The position numbers and the translations under genes were made by a program. The notes below the pieces were generated by a model, which saw only the letters and a list, made by a program, of their open reading frames with translations, had not been told where the DNA came from and made no database searches. Of a DNA stretch of 64,000 nucleotides, positions 43,863-52,939 are shown in pieces. Source of the DNA: Streptomyces aureocirculatus. Its GTDB lineage: Bacteria > Actinomycetota > Actinomycetes > Streptomycetales > Streptomycetaceae. The stretch covers positions 186,001-250,000 of the forward strand of contig NZ_JOAP01000019.1 in NCBI RefSeq assembly GCF_000720475.1, given 5' to 3'. Each line of letters opens with the position of its first letter. The stretch's first letter is position 1.

Positions 43863-45629
43863 ATGACGGCGGTATTCGGCAGGCGGATGCGCAGGACCGC
43901 GGTGACCACCGCCGTCGCCGCCGCGGCGGTGGCGGCGCTGGCCGCCTCGCAGGCGCCGGGCGCGACGAGCGACGACGCGCGGGACGACCGGGCGGGTGCC
44001 GCGGGCTCCTCGCCGGCGCCGGACGGTGACTCCGCGACCGGCAACTCGCCGTACTACACGGACCTCCCGCCCCTGCAGAGCCCCGTACCGCCGACCGGAA
44101 AGCCCGGCGGCCCCGGCACCGGCGAGCGGGAAGCGGGCCTGCCCGCGACCGTTCTCGACGCGTACAAGAAGGCCGAGACGGCCGTGCGCACGGACCGGCC
44201 CAACTGCAACCTGCCCTGGCAGTTGCTCGCCGCCATCGGCAAGGTCGAGTCGGGCCAGGCCCGCGGCGGCCGCGTCGACGCCGAGGGCACGACGTTCACG
44301 CCGATCCTCGGCCCGGTGCTCAACGGCAACGGCTTCGCGAAGATCACCGACACCGACCGCGGCGCCTACGACGGCGACACCACGCACGACCGCGCCGTCG
44401 GCCCCATGCAGTTCATCCCGTCGACGTGGGCCTTCGCCGGCAAGGACGGCAACGGCGACGGCAAGAAGGACCCCAACAACATCTACGACGCCGCGCTCGC
44501 CGCCGCCCACTACCTGTGCGCGAACGACCGCGACCTCGCCGTCGACGACGACCTGCACGCCGCGATCCTCAGCTACAACCGCTCCACGGAGTACCTGAAC
44601 ACGGTCCTGTCGTGGCTGGAGTACTACCGCAAGGGCACCCACGAGGTCCCCGACGGCACCGGTGTCCTGCCCGACGACCGCAGCGACACCACGCGGCCGA
44701 ACCGGCCGAACCGGCCCACGCGCCCCACCCCCGGGCCCAGCAGCCCGCCCACGTCGCCCACCCCCGGGCCGAGGCCGCTGCCCTCGCCCGACAAGCCCGA
44801 CAAGCCCGACAAGCCCGACAAGCAGCCCGGCGAGACACACCGGCCCGGCACTTCCGACCCCAACACCGGGACCCACAAGCCGCCCACCCCGGGCAAGCCC
44901 GGCGACGGCACAGGCAAGCCCAGGCCGCCGAAGCCGTCCGAGCAGGTCGCCCAACTGGCGAACGCGGGCGCCGACGAGCTCACCGCGACCGCCGGTGACG
45001 CCTTCGAGGAGCGCGTCGCCGTCAAGGCCGAGACCCGCTCGGGCCTCGGCGTCGCCAAGGTCAAGGTGCGGTTCACCGTCTCCGGCGACACCGACACCCG
45101 GTTCGACGGCGGCGCCCGCAGCGTCACCGTCACCACGACCGCCACCGGCACGGCGACGGCGCCCGAGCTCCGGGCGGGCGAGCGGACCGGCGAGTTCACC
45201 GTCCGGGCCCGCGTCGTGGACCGCTCCCTGAGCGCCGTCGAGGTGCCCGCGACCGTCACCGCACCCCGCGCCGACGCCCTGGAGCGCATCGGCGACAAGC
45301 CGCTGACCTGCGCCCCCGGTCAGGAGTTCGCCGAGCGCCTGCGCGTCAAGGCGACGTACGAGGGAGAGCGCGCCGCGGGCGTCGCCGCGACCGCCACGCT
45401 GGTCGGGTCGGCGCGGGACGCCACCGCCAACGACAAGGGCCCCTACTTCAAGGACGCGAACGGCAAGCCGCTGCGTGCCCTCAAGGGGCTCAAGACCGAC
45501 GCCGACGGCAAGCTGCTGCTGCCGAAGCTGTACGCCGACGACACCGAGGGAACGTACCTCCTGCGCATCGTCACCAACGGCGGAGCCACGCTCACCGTCG
45601 AGCTGAAGGTGGCCGCACCGGCCGCCTAG
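43863..45629 (+). CDS. Secreted lytic transglycosylase (MltB-like) with bacterial Ig-type domains
   Basis: 588 aa from the ATG at 43,863 (GGGAGGG upstream). An Ala-rich signal peptide leads to the transglycosylase domain (~95-260): LPWQLLAAIGKVESGQ with the catalytic Glu, DRAVGPMQFIPSTWAFAGKDGNGDGKKDPNNIYDAALAAAHYLC and LHAAILSYNRSTEYLNTVLSWLEYY. A Pro/Thr/Lys linker with DKP repeats (~280-350) leads to about 230 residues of beta-sandwich repeats (LTATAGDAFEERVAVKAE and similar). It cleaves peptidoglycan with 1,6-anhydro products, for growth or remodelling. The linker suggests surface spacing. Confidence 0.92.
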   Translation: MTAVFGRRMRRTAVTTAVAAAAVAALAASQAPGATSDDARDDRAGAAGSSPAPDGDSATGNSPYYTDLPPLQSPVPPTGKPGGPGTGEREAGLPATVLDAYKKAETAVRTDRPNCNLPWQLLAAIGKVESGQARGGRVDAEGTTFTPILGPVLNGNGFAKITDTDRGAYDGDTTHDRAVGPMQFIPSTWAFAGKDGNGDGKKDPNNIYDAALAAAHYLCANDRDLAVDDDLHAAILSYNRSTEYLNTVLSWLEYYRKGTHEVPDGTGVLPDDRSDTTRPNRPNRPTRPTPGPSSPPTSPTPGPRPLPSPDKPDKPDKPDKQPGETHRPGTSDPNTGTHKPPTPGKPGDGTGKPRPPKPSEQVAQLANAGADELTATAGDAFEERVAVKAETRSGLGVAKVKVRFTVSGDTDTRFDGGARSVTVTTTATGTATAPELRAGERTGEFTVRARVVDRSLSAVEVPATVTAPRADALERIGDKPLTCAPGQEFAERLRVKATYEGERAAGVAATATLVGSARDATANDKGPYFKDANGKPLRALKGLKTDADGKLLLPKLYADDTEGTYLLRIVTNGGATLTVELKVAAPAA

Positions 45630-45818
45630 AGCCGCACCGCGCCCGCGCCGCGCCCGCACCGCGCCCGCACCGGTCCCACCAGGTCCCGCCGCAGCACCCG
45701 GACCGCCTCCGGCCCCTCGGGGCCGGGGGCGGTTTCGTGTGCGACGTGTTCTCATCTGGCCCGCACGTTGCTACGGTGCCCCCGCCCTGACGCACAGTCA
45801 GTTCCCGGGAGACCCCGT

Positions 45819-45953
45819 ATGCGTGCCCTCATCGCCGCCGCCATCGGCCTCGCCGTCGCCCTCGCCCTGGTCCTGACGGTCACCGCCATCGGCGCCCCTA
45901 CCGGCGAGACCTCGCCCGAACCGCTGCTCACCACCGTCCCCGAGCACCCGTAG
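45819..45953 (+). CDS. Small single-pass membrane protein (SPW_0924-like)
   Basis: 44 aa from the ATG at 45,819. One hydrophobic helix (LIAAAIGLAVALALVLTVTAI) is followed by a short polar tail GAPTGETSPEPLLTTVPEHP. It resembles the short SPW_0924 family of Streptomyces as remembered. The role is unknown. It precedes the DUF3068 gene by 11 nt with AGGGAGGG overlapping the gap, so the two are likely one operon. Confidence 0.7.
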   Translation: MRALIAAAIGLAVALALVLTVTAIGAPTGETSPEPLLTTVPEHP

Positions 45954-45964
45954 GGAGGGCCGAG

Positions 45965-46972
45965 ATGCGCCGCAAGGCCGGCCTGGTCCTGCTCGCCTTC
46001 GCCGTCTTCTGCGCGGCCATGTCCCCGCTGCTCCGCTGGTACGCCTTCCCCCGCCTGGTCAAGATCCCCGCCGACCGGTACCAGACGATGGTCCTGGAGG
46101 CGAAGCCCGCGACCCTCATCGACTACGGCACGATGAAGGCCAGGAAGGTCCCGAAGATCACCGTCGTGCAGACCCTCAAGGGCAACGTCGAGGCGTCCGA
46201 GAAGATCGAGAAGAACGACGGGGACTCCTCGCGGGACGTCGTGGTCTGGGACGGCCTCTCCTACGTCCAGGGGCCCGACGGGAAAATGGTCTCCAAGATC
46301 CCCGAGCGGTACATCTTCGACGCCCACAGCCAGGAACCCGTCCACGCCACCGGCGAAACGGTCGACGGCGACCCCGTCAAGCGCGAGGGCATCGAGTTCA
46401 AGTGGCCCTTCCTCACCGAGAAGCGGGACTACGCCTACTTCGACGCGCAGGCCCGCGTCACCAAGCCCATCCACTACAAGGGCGCACAGAAGTTCCGCGG
46501 CGTCGACGTCTACTACTTCGAGCAGACCATCCCCTGGACCAAGGTCCCCCTGCCCAAGACACTCCCCGTCAAGGGCATCACCCCGCGGTCCATCGCCGAA
46601 ACGGGTACGACGCGCTGGTACACCACGGTCCGCAAGTTCTGGGTCGAACCCACCACCGGGGCGCCCGTGTACGGCGAGGAGATCCACCGGGAGGAGCTGC
46701 GGGGCGGCACCCTCCTCGGCGACCGGGACAAGGTCACCGCGTTCTCCGGGCACGTGAAGATGCGCGAGGACTACATCCGGGACACCGTCGACCTGGTCAA
46801 GTCCCAGCGAGTCCTGGTCGTGCTCATGACCTCGTACCTGCCGTGGGGCCTGCTCGTCCTCGCCGCGCTGCTCCTCGCCCTCGCCCTGTGGCTGGAGGCC
46901 CGCAGCCGCCGACCCGGCGATCCGGCCCCCGCGACGGACCGGGACCCGCAGCCGCAGCCTGCGAACGCGTGA
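45965..46972 (+). CDS. DUF3068 / PorA-family membrane protein
   Basis: 335 aa from the ATG at 45,965. Hydrophobic helices at the N-terminus (GLVLLAFAVFCAAMSPLLRWYAF) and C-terminus (VLVVLMTSYLPWGLLVLAALLLALALW) enclose a large extracytoplasmic beta-rich domain (DRYQTMVLEAKPATLIDYGTMKARKVPKITVVQTLKGN, DVVVWDGLSYV, RYIFDAHSQEPVH). This layout defines the actinobacterial DUF3068 family, later named PorA family; it is not a proven porin here. Convergent with hrpB, 21 nt between the stops. Confidence 0.9.
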   Translation: MRRKAGLVLLAFAVFCAAMSPLLRWYAFPRLVKIPADRYQTMVLEAKPATLIDYGTMKARKVPKITVVQTLKGNVEASEKIEKNDGDSSRDVVVWDGLSYVQGPDGKMVSKIPERYIFDAHSQEPVHATGETVDGDPVKREGIEFKWPFLTEKRDYAYFDAQARVTKPIHYKGAQKFRGVDVYYFEQTIPWTKVPLPKTLPVKGITPRSIAETGTTRWYTTVRKFWVEPTTGAPVYGEEIHREELRGGTLLGDRDKVTAFSGHVKMREDYIRDTVDLVKSQRVLVVLMTSYLPWGLLVLAALLLALALWLEARSRRPGDPAPATDRDPQPQPANA

Positions 46973-46993
46973 GCCCCCGCCGCGGGCGGTGAC

Positions 46994-49723
46994 TCAGGAC
47001 CGCTCCTGCCGGGCCTTGGTGTGCCGTGTCGGCGCCGCCGTCGCGGGGTCCTCGGGCCAGGGGTGCTTCGGGTAGCGGCCGCGCAGTTCCGCGCGCACGG
47101 AGCGGTAGCCGTCGCGCCAGAACGAGGCGAGGTCGGCGGTCACCGCGGCCGGGCGGCCCGCGGGTGACAACAGGTGCACGAGCAGTGGCACGCCCGCCAC
47201 CCGCGGAGTGTCGTCGAGCCCGAACATCTCCTGCAATTTGACGGCGAGTACGGGCTGTTCGGGGTTCGTGTAGTCCACCCGGATCCGTGATCCGCTCGGT
47301 ACCGCGACGCGCTCCGGCGCCAGCTCGTCGAGGCGCACCGCCTCGCCGGTGGCCCACGGCAGCAGCCGCGTCAGGGCCTGGCCCGCGTCGATGCGGCCCA
47401 GGTCGGCGCGGCGGCGGGCGCGGCCGAGCTCGGGTTCGAGCCAGGCGTCGGGCCGGTCGAGGAGCGCGTCGTCGGACACGTCGGGCCAGGGGGCGCCGAG
47501 GTGCCGGTGCAGGAACCGCAGCCGGTCGCGCAGCGCGTCGCCGTCCCGGTCCCAGCGCAGCAGCCCGAGCCCCGCACGCCGCAGCCCCTGAAGGAGCCCG
47601 TCCCGTACGAGTCCGGGGTCCGGGTCCTTGAGCGGGCGCACCGCGAGCTCCACCGCGCCGAGCCGCTCCACGTGCCGGGCGAGCAGGTCGCCGTCGGCCC
47701 AGGCCACCTCGTCCCGCTCCGTGTGCAGCGGGGCGGCGGCAGCGCGGGCCGTGTCCTCGTCGACCACGGCCCCCAGCCGCACCCGCGCGTGCCCCGCACC
47801 GACGGGCCGATCGGCCACCGCGACCGCGATCCACGGCGCCCCCGCAAGCCCCGACCCCCCACCGACCTCGGCCCGCGTCCCACCCACCATCAAATACGTC
47901 CCGTCCTCCTGCAGCCGCCCCACCCGCTCAGGAAACCCCGACGCGACAACACCCCCGACAACGAAATCGTCCCCGGGACCCCGGCCCCCACCCTGCCCTC
48001 CGCCCCCACTCGTGGCACCGGTCCCGCCCCCGACCTGCGACGCCTCGCCCGCAGCGCCAGCACCCCCCAGCTCGGGTTCAGGTTCAGGTCCACGTTCACG
48101 GGCGGATGGGTGGGAGATACCCCGCGCCGAGGGCGAGGAGCTGACGGACGAGGACGACGAAGGCGAGGACAAGTTGGCGGACGCCGTGAGGCGGGAGGTC
48201 TCGCGGCGCCAGCGTGCCGCGTACGCATCACCCCCGCGCCGCGCGGCCCGCAACACCCCGGCGAGATCATCCCCGTACGCACGGGGAGGCTCCTCGCTGA
48301 GCAGAGCGACGACCTCCGCGGCCCGTCGCGAGCCGACCCGCGGCGCCGCGTCGAGCAGCGCCCGCGCGAGCCGGGGATGCACCCCGGCCCGGGACAACCG
48401 GACCCCCCGGTCGGTGACCCGCCCCGTCCCCGAGTCCACCGCCCCGATCGCCGCGAGCACATCCCGCGCCGCGGCCATCGCCCCGGCGGGCGGCGCGTCC
48501 AGGAGAGCGAGCCCGGCAGCGCCGGGGTCCCCCCAGCACGCGGCCTGGAGCGCGAACGCGGTCAGGTCCGCCACCTTGATCTCCGGCGCGGGGAACCGGG
48601 GCAGCCGCACGTCCTCCGCCTCCGCCCAGCACCGGTACACCGCTCCCGGCGCCTCCCGCCCGGCCCGCCCCGCCCGCTGCCGCCCGGCCGCCTGCGAAGC
48701 CCGTACCGTCACCAGGGAGGAAAGCCCCCGCGCGTGGTCCACCCGCGGCTCCCGCGCGAGACCGGAGTCCACCACCACCCGCACACCCGGCACCGTCAGG
48801 GACGACTCGGCCACGGACGTGGCGAGGACGACCCGGCGCCGCGCACCCCCCGCGAGCACCGCGTCCTGCACCGCCGCGGGCGCCCGCCCGTGCACCTGAA
48901 GCACCTCCACACCACCCGCGCCCCCGCCGCCGTTCACGCCATCCACCTCGCCCCCGGCCCCGAGCTGCGCCGCCACCCGCCCGATCTCACCCACCCCGGG
49001 CAGAAAACACAGCACGTCCCCCGTGCGCTCCCGCAGGGCCCGCCGCACCACGGCGGCGACATGGGAGAGCAGCGCCGGGTCGACGTGCGTCCCGCGCGGC
49101 GGCCGTACGGGACGCGTGGGCGGCGCCCACACCACCTCCACGGGGTGCGCGGTCCCGGCGGCCGTCACCACGGGGGCGCCACCGAGGACCCGCGCCCACC
49201 CCTCCGCGTCCGTGGTCGCCGACGCCGCGATCAGCTTCAGCTCCGGGCGCAGCGCCTCGCGCACGTCGACCAGGAAGGCCGCGACCGTATCGGCGTCCAG
49301 GTGCCGCTCGTGGCACTCGTCGATCACGACGACGTCCACACCGGCGAGCTCCGGGTCCCGCTGCAGGCGCTGCAGCAGCACCCCGGTCGTGACGACCTCC
49401 ACGCGCGCGTGCGGCCCGACCACGCGTTCGCCGCGCACCGTGTAGCCGACGCGCTGCCCGACCTGCTCGCCGAGCAGCCACGCCATCCGCCGTGCGGCGG
49501 CCCGAGCGGCGATGCGCCGGGGCTCGGCGACCACGACCCGGCGTACCGGACCGCCCCCGCCCCCGCCGTCCGCGGCGAGCCCGGCGAGCGCGAGCGGTAC
49601 GAGGGTGGTCTTGCCGGTGCCGGGCGGCGCGCACAGGACGGCGGCACCCGGCCCCTCAAGGGCGGCACGCAGCGCGGGCAGCACCTCGCGCACGGGCAGG
49701 TTCAGAGCGGCGTCACGGATCAC
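46994..49723 (-). CDS. hrpB: ATP-dependent helicase HrpB
   Basis: 909 aa from a GTG at 49,723. DExH core: APPGTGKTTLVPLAL (~32-46), VVVAEPRRIAARAAARRMA, VVVIDECHERHLDAD, SATTDAEGW, then TSVAESSLTVPGVRVVVDSGLAR and QRAGRAGREAPG. The helicase-associated and HrpB C-terminal domains follow (PHTERDEVAWADGDLLARHVERLG, DYTNPEQPVLAVKLQEMFGL). A roughly 90-residue Ser/Gly-rich low-complexity stretch (~510-600) interrupts the region before the C-terminal domain. HrpB is a DEAH-type RNA helicase of unclear role. Confidence 0.95.
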   Translation of the reverse strand: MIRDAALNLPVREVLPALRAALEGPGAAVLCAPPGTGKTTLVPLALAGLAADGGGGGGPVRRVVVAEPRRIAARAAARRMAWLLGEQVGQRVGYTVRGERVVGPHARVEVVTTGVLLQRLQRDPELAGVDVVVIDECHERHLDADTVAAFLVDVREALRPELKLIAASATTDAEGWARVLGGAPVVTAAGTAHPVEVVWAPPTRPVRPPRGTHVDPALLSHVAAVVRRALRERTGDVLCFLPGVGEIGRVAAQLGAGGEVDGVNGGGGAGGVEVLQVHGRAPAAVQDAVLAGGARRRVVLATSVAESSLTVPGVRVVVDSGLAREPRVDHARGLSSLVTVRASQAAGRQRAGRAGREAPGAVYRCWAEAEDVRLPRFPAPEIKVADLTAFALQAACWGDPGAAGLALLDAPPAGAMAAARDVLAAIGAVDSGTGRVTDRGVRLSRAGVHPRLARALLDAAPRVGSRRAAEVVALLSEEPPRAYGDDLAGVLRAARRGGDAYAARWRRETSRLTASANLSSPSSSSSVSSSPSARGISHPSARERGPEPEPELGGAGAAGEASQVGGGTGATSGGGGQGGGRGPGDDFVVGGVVASGFPERVGRLQEDGTYLMVGGTRAEVGGGSGLAGAPWIAVAVADRPVGAGHARVRLGAVVDEDTARAAAAPLHTERDEVAWADGDLLARHVERLGAVELAVRPLKDPDPGLVRDGLLQGLRRAGLGLLRWDRDGDALRDRLRFLHRHLGAPWPDVSDDALLDRPDAWLEPELGRARRRADLGRIDAGQALTRLLPWATGEAVRLDELAPERVAVPSGSRIRVDYTNPEQPVLAVKLQEMFGLDDTPRVAGVPLLVHLLSPAGRPAAVTADLASFWRDGYRSVRAELRGRYPKHPWPEDPATAAPTRHTKARQERS

Positions 49724-49806
49724 CCGCTCAGTCTCGTACGCCGCCGACCCGACCCGGAACGGACCTCAGCCGCGGGCGCCCGCGCCGAACACCCCTGGAA
49801 CGCGTC

Positions 49807-50748
49807 TCAGTCGCGTTCGCACACGAAGATGGCCGTCCCCGGGATCAGGTTCCCGCGCAGCGGCGACCACCCGCCCCACTCCTGGGTGTTCCACGCGGGC
49901 CACTCCGGCTCGACCAGGTCCACGAGCCGGAAGCCGCCCGCGACCACGTCCCGCACCCGGTCCCCGAGCGTCCGGTGGTGCTCCACGTACACCGCGCGCC
50001 CCTGCTCGTCCTGCTCGACGTACGGGGTGCGGTCGAAGTACGAGGCCGCGACCGAGAGGCCCTCGGGCCCCGGCTCGTCAGGGAACGCCCAGCGCACCGG
50101 GTGCGACACGGAGAAGACGAAGCGGCCGCCGGGGCGCAGCACCCGGTGCACGTCCCGCAGGACCCGCACGGGGTCCGCGACGAACGGCAGCGCCCCGTAC
50201 GCGGAGCAGGCGAGGTCGAAGGAGCCGTCCGCGAACGGCAGCGCGCCCGCGTCGGCCTGCACAAGGGGCACCCCGGCCCGCCCCGCGCCGGCCTCTACCG
50301 GGGGCGCTCCGGCCCGCCCCGCGCCGACCTCTACCGGGGGCACCCCGGACCGCTCCGCGCCGATCCGCTCCGCGTCGATCCGCAGCGCGTGCTGGAGCTG
50401 GCGGTGGGACAGGTCGAGGGCCACCGGCCTCGCGCCCTGCGCGGCGAGCCAGCGCGAGCACTGGGCCGCGCCGGCGCCGATCTCCAGGACGTCCTTGCCC
50501 GCCAGCTCCTCCGGCGGGCCGAGCAGCTCCGCCTCGACCTCGTCGAGCCCCTCCGGGCCCCATACGAACCGGTCGTCCCCGAGGAAGGTGCCGTGCTCGA
50601 TCTGGTAGTCGTCCGCGTTCGTGTCCCACCAGCCCCGGCTGGCGCGGCTGCTCTCGGTGACGTCCGCGTCGCGCCGGGTGGCAGCGGGTTCGGGGTCGGG
50701 TGTCCCGTGAAGGCCGGGTGCCTCGTGCTCTTGGATGATCCGCTCCAT
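49807..50748 (-). CDS. SAM-dependent methyltransferase with in-frame repeat
   Basis: 313 aa from the ATG at 50,748; no good ribosome site. WWDTNADDYQIEHGTFLGDDRFVWGPEGLDE opens the domain, with motif I VLEIGAGAAQCSRWLAAQG, the acidic VALDLSH, motif III-type VQADAGALPFADGSFDLACSAYGALPFV and LRDVHRVLRPGGRFVFSVSHPVRW. Between motifs II and III a 36-bp unit is tandemly repeated (50,280-50,350), adding RAGAPPVEAGAG-like copies. The substrate is unknown. Such class I methyltransferases are numerous in Streptomyces. Confidence 0.9.
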   Translation of the reverse strand: MERIIQEHEAPGLHGTPDPEPAATRRDADVTESSRASRGWWDTNADDYQIEHGTFLGDDRFVWGPEGLDEVEAELLGPPEELAGKDVLEIGAGAAQCSRWLAAQGARPVALDLSHRQLQHALRIDAERIGAERSGVPPVEVGAGRAGAPPVEAGAGRAGVPLVQADAGALPFADGSFDLACSAYGALPFVADPVRVLRDVHRVLRPGGRFVFSVSHPVRWAFPDEPGPEGLSVAASYFDRTPYVEQDEQGRAVYVEHHRTLGDRVRDVVAGGFRLVDLVEPEWPAWNTQEWGGWSPLRGNLIPGTAIFVCERD

Positions 50749-50904
50749 CGTCGTACTGTGCCGTTCCGTGCCGCCGGGCCGGCGCGGGCCGCGAGGGGCC
50801 CTCCGGATGCGGCGCGGCAGGGCGTGCTGCGCCCCGTGTGGCCTCTGGCAACAGGTTTTGTGCCGGGAATGCGGGGATCCGCCCCGGGTGTGCGCCTTCG
50901 CGCA

Positions 50905-50933
50905 TTGACCCTGTACCGCAGCCCCCGTATGCT
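50905..50933 (+). promoter_or_regulatory. rpsA promoter
   Basis: TTGACC (50,905-50,910), a 17-nt spacer, TATGCT (50,928-50,933): a near-consensus vegetative promoter, giving a leader of about 200 nt before rpsA. The leader holds a direct repeat around GTTGCGCT (50,938 and 50,971). Confidence 0.8.
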
Positions 50934-51084
50934 ACAAGTTGCGCTGCGGGCCTGCGTTCCTCAGACATAGCAGGTTGCGCTCGCGTCTGTTGTATGTCCC
51001 CTCGGTTGTCGAGGCGCTTTCCGTTCCTTCGGGAACCAAGGAAGTCGGCGTCTCCTAAGCTGTCCGGCTTCTGCAGAGCGAAAC

Positions 51085-51134
51085 GGGCTCCGGCGTAAGC
51101 AGTACCTACGACTTCAATGTCCGTACCGGAGCCC
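51085..51134 (+). promoter_or_regulatory. Hairpin in the rpsA leader that covers the ribosome site
   Basis: GGGCTCCGG (51,085-51,093) is perfectly complementary to CCGGAGCCC (51,126-51,134). The 3' arm contains the only GGAG before the rpsA start, 11 nt from the ATG. Folding would hide the ribosome site, a possible basis for autoregulation by S1. Confidence 0.6.
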
Positions 51135-51142
51135 TTTCCCAC

Positions 51143-52663
51143 ATGACGAGCAGCACCGAGACCACCGCCACCACCCCGCAGGTTGCGGTCAACGACATCG
51201 GTAACGAGGAAGCCTTCCTCGCCGCGATCGACGAGACGATCAAGTACTTCAACGACGGCGACATCGTCGACGGCGTCATCGTGAAGGTCGACCGGGACGA
51301 GGTCCTGCTCGACATCGGTTACAAGACCGAAGGCGTTATCCCGAGCCGCGAGCTCTCGATCAAGCACGACGTCGACCCGAACGAGGTCGTCAAGGTCGGC
51401 GACGAGATCGAGGCCCTGGTCCTCCAGAAGGAGGACAAGGAAGGCCGTCTCATCCTGTCCAAGAAGCGCGCTCAGTACGAGCGTGCCTGGGGCACGATCG
51501 AGAAGATCAAGGAAGAGGACGGGATCGTCACCGGTACCGTCATCGAGGTCGTCAAGGGTGGTCTCATCCTCGACATCGGCCTCCGTGGCTTCCTGCCGGC
51601 CTCCCTTGTCGAGATGCGCCGCGTCCGCGACCTCCAGCCCTACGTGGGCAAGGAGCTCGAGGCCAAGATCATCGAGCTGGACAAGAACCGCAACAACGTG
51701 GTCCTGTCCCGCCGTGCCTGGCTCGAGCAGACCCAGAGCGAGGTCCGCCAGACCTTCCTCACGACCCTGCAGAAGGGCCAGGTCCGCTCCGGCGTCGTTT
51801 CCTCGATCGTCAACTTCGGTGCGTTCGTGGACCTCGGTGGCGTCGACGGTCTCGTCCACGTCTCCGAGCTCTCCTGGAAGCACATCGACCACCCCTCCGA
51901 GGTTGTCGAGGTCGGCCAGGAAGTCACCGTCGAGGTCCTCGACGTCGACATGGACCGCGAGCGTGTCTCCCTGTCGCTCAAGGCGACGCAGGAAGACCCG
52001 TGGCAGCAGTTCGCCCGTACGCACCAGATCGGGCAGGTCGTTCCCGGTAAGGTCACCAAGCTCGTTCCGTTCGGTGCGTTCGTGCGCGTCGACGAGGGCA
52101 TCGAGGGCCTGGTCCACATCTCCGAGCTGGCCGAGCGCCACGTGGAGATCCCGGAGCAGGTCGTCCAGGTCAACGACGAGATCTTCGTCAAGGTCATCGA
52201 CATCGACCTGGAGCGTCGCCGGATCTCGCTGTCGCTGAAGCAGGCCAACGAGTCCTTCGGCGCCGACCCGTCGTCCGTCGAGTTCGACCCGACCCTGTAC
52301 GGCATGGCCGCGTCCTACGACGACCAGGGCAACTACATCTACCCCGAGGGCTTCGACCCCGAGACCAACGACTGGCTCGAGGGCTTCGAGACCCAGCGCG
52401 AGGCTTGGGAGGGCCAGTACGCCGAGGCGCAGCAGCGCTTCGAGCAGCACCAGGCCCAGGTCATCAAGTCCCGCGAGGCGGACGCCCAGGCCGAGGCCGA
52501 GGGTGCGGCCGCTCCCGGTGGCGCGGCTCCGGCCGCCAGCACCGGTGGTGGCGGTGGCGGCGGCGGTTCGTACTCCTCGGAGTCGGACGACAACTCCGGC
52601 GCCCTGGCGTCGGACGAGGCGCTCGCCGCGCTGCGCGAGAAGCTCGCCGGAGGCCAGAGCTGA
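51143..52663 (+). CDS. rpsA: 30S ribosomal protein S1
   Basis: 506 aa, typical of actinobacteria. Four S1 RNA-binding domains are readable: GDIVDGVIVKVDRDEVLLDIGYKTEG, GIVTGTVIEVVKGGLILDIGLRGFLP, GQVRSGVVSSIVNFGAFVDLGGVDGLVH and GQVVPGKVTKLVPFGAFVRVDEGIEGLVH. A long acidic, Gln-rich then Gly-rich C-terminal tail follows. It helps 30S subunits bind mRNA. Codon use is the most highly biased in the window. Strong promoter, structured leader and a 16-bp terminator frame it as a single transcription unit. Confidence 0.98.
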   Translation: MTSSTETTATTPQVAVNDIGNEEAFLAAIDETIKYFNDGDIVDGVIVKVDRDEVLLDIGYKTEGVIPSRELSIKHDVDPNEVVKVGDEIEALVLQKEDKEGRLILSKKRAQYERAWGTIEKIKEEDGIVTGTVIEVVKGGLILDIGLRGFLPASLVEMRRVRDLQPYVGKELEAKIIELDKNRNNVVLSRRAWLEQTQSEVRQTFLTTLQKGQVRSGVVSSIVNFGAFVDLGGVDGLVHVSELSWKHIDHPSEVVEVGQEVTVEVLDVDMDRERVSLSLKATQEDPWQQFARTHQIGQVVPGKVTKLVPFGAFVRVDEGIEGLVHISELAERHVEIPEQVVQVNDEIFVKVIDIDLERRRISLSLKQANESFGADPSSVEFDPTLYGMAASYDDQGNYIYPEGFDPETNDWLEGFETQREAWEGQYAEAQQRFEQHQAQVIKSREADAQAEAEGAAAPGGAAPAASTGGGGGGGGSYSSESDDNSGALASDEALAALREKLAGGQS

Positions 52664-52696
52664 CCTCGCGTCGCTCTGCCTAGGCAGTAGCTGAAG

Positions 52697-52732
52697 ACTG
52701 TGGGCCCGCACCGGATGGTGCGGGCCCACAGT
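52697..52732 (+). terminator. rpsA terminator
   Basis: Perfect 16-bp inverted repeat ACTGTGGGCCCGCACC / GGTGCGGGCCCACAGT with a GGAT loop, 33 nt after the rpsA stop. Confidence 0.92.
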
Positions 52733-52939
52733 GCTTTCCGGCCCCGCGGCTCTACGGCGTCACGCGGATCGCAAGTGGGAAGGGTGACGTGTCGGGGAAC
52801 GAGGGACGTTTTCCTGGCGCCCGCCCTGACAAGAGGAAGTGAATCTCCACCGTTCCTTCGCCGATCGGCGACCCTTTCCACAGGTTCTCCGCCCATTCGC
52901 CCCCGATGGAGGGTGCACGACGCCAGCTATGTTTCGCGT

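Noticed and set aside
52700..52939. N-terminal extension of the lectin-like protein
   Set aside because: The longer frame begins inside the rpsA terminator hairpin and lacks a signal peptide at its start; the ATG at 52,940 gives a proper secretion signal.
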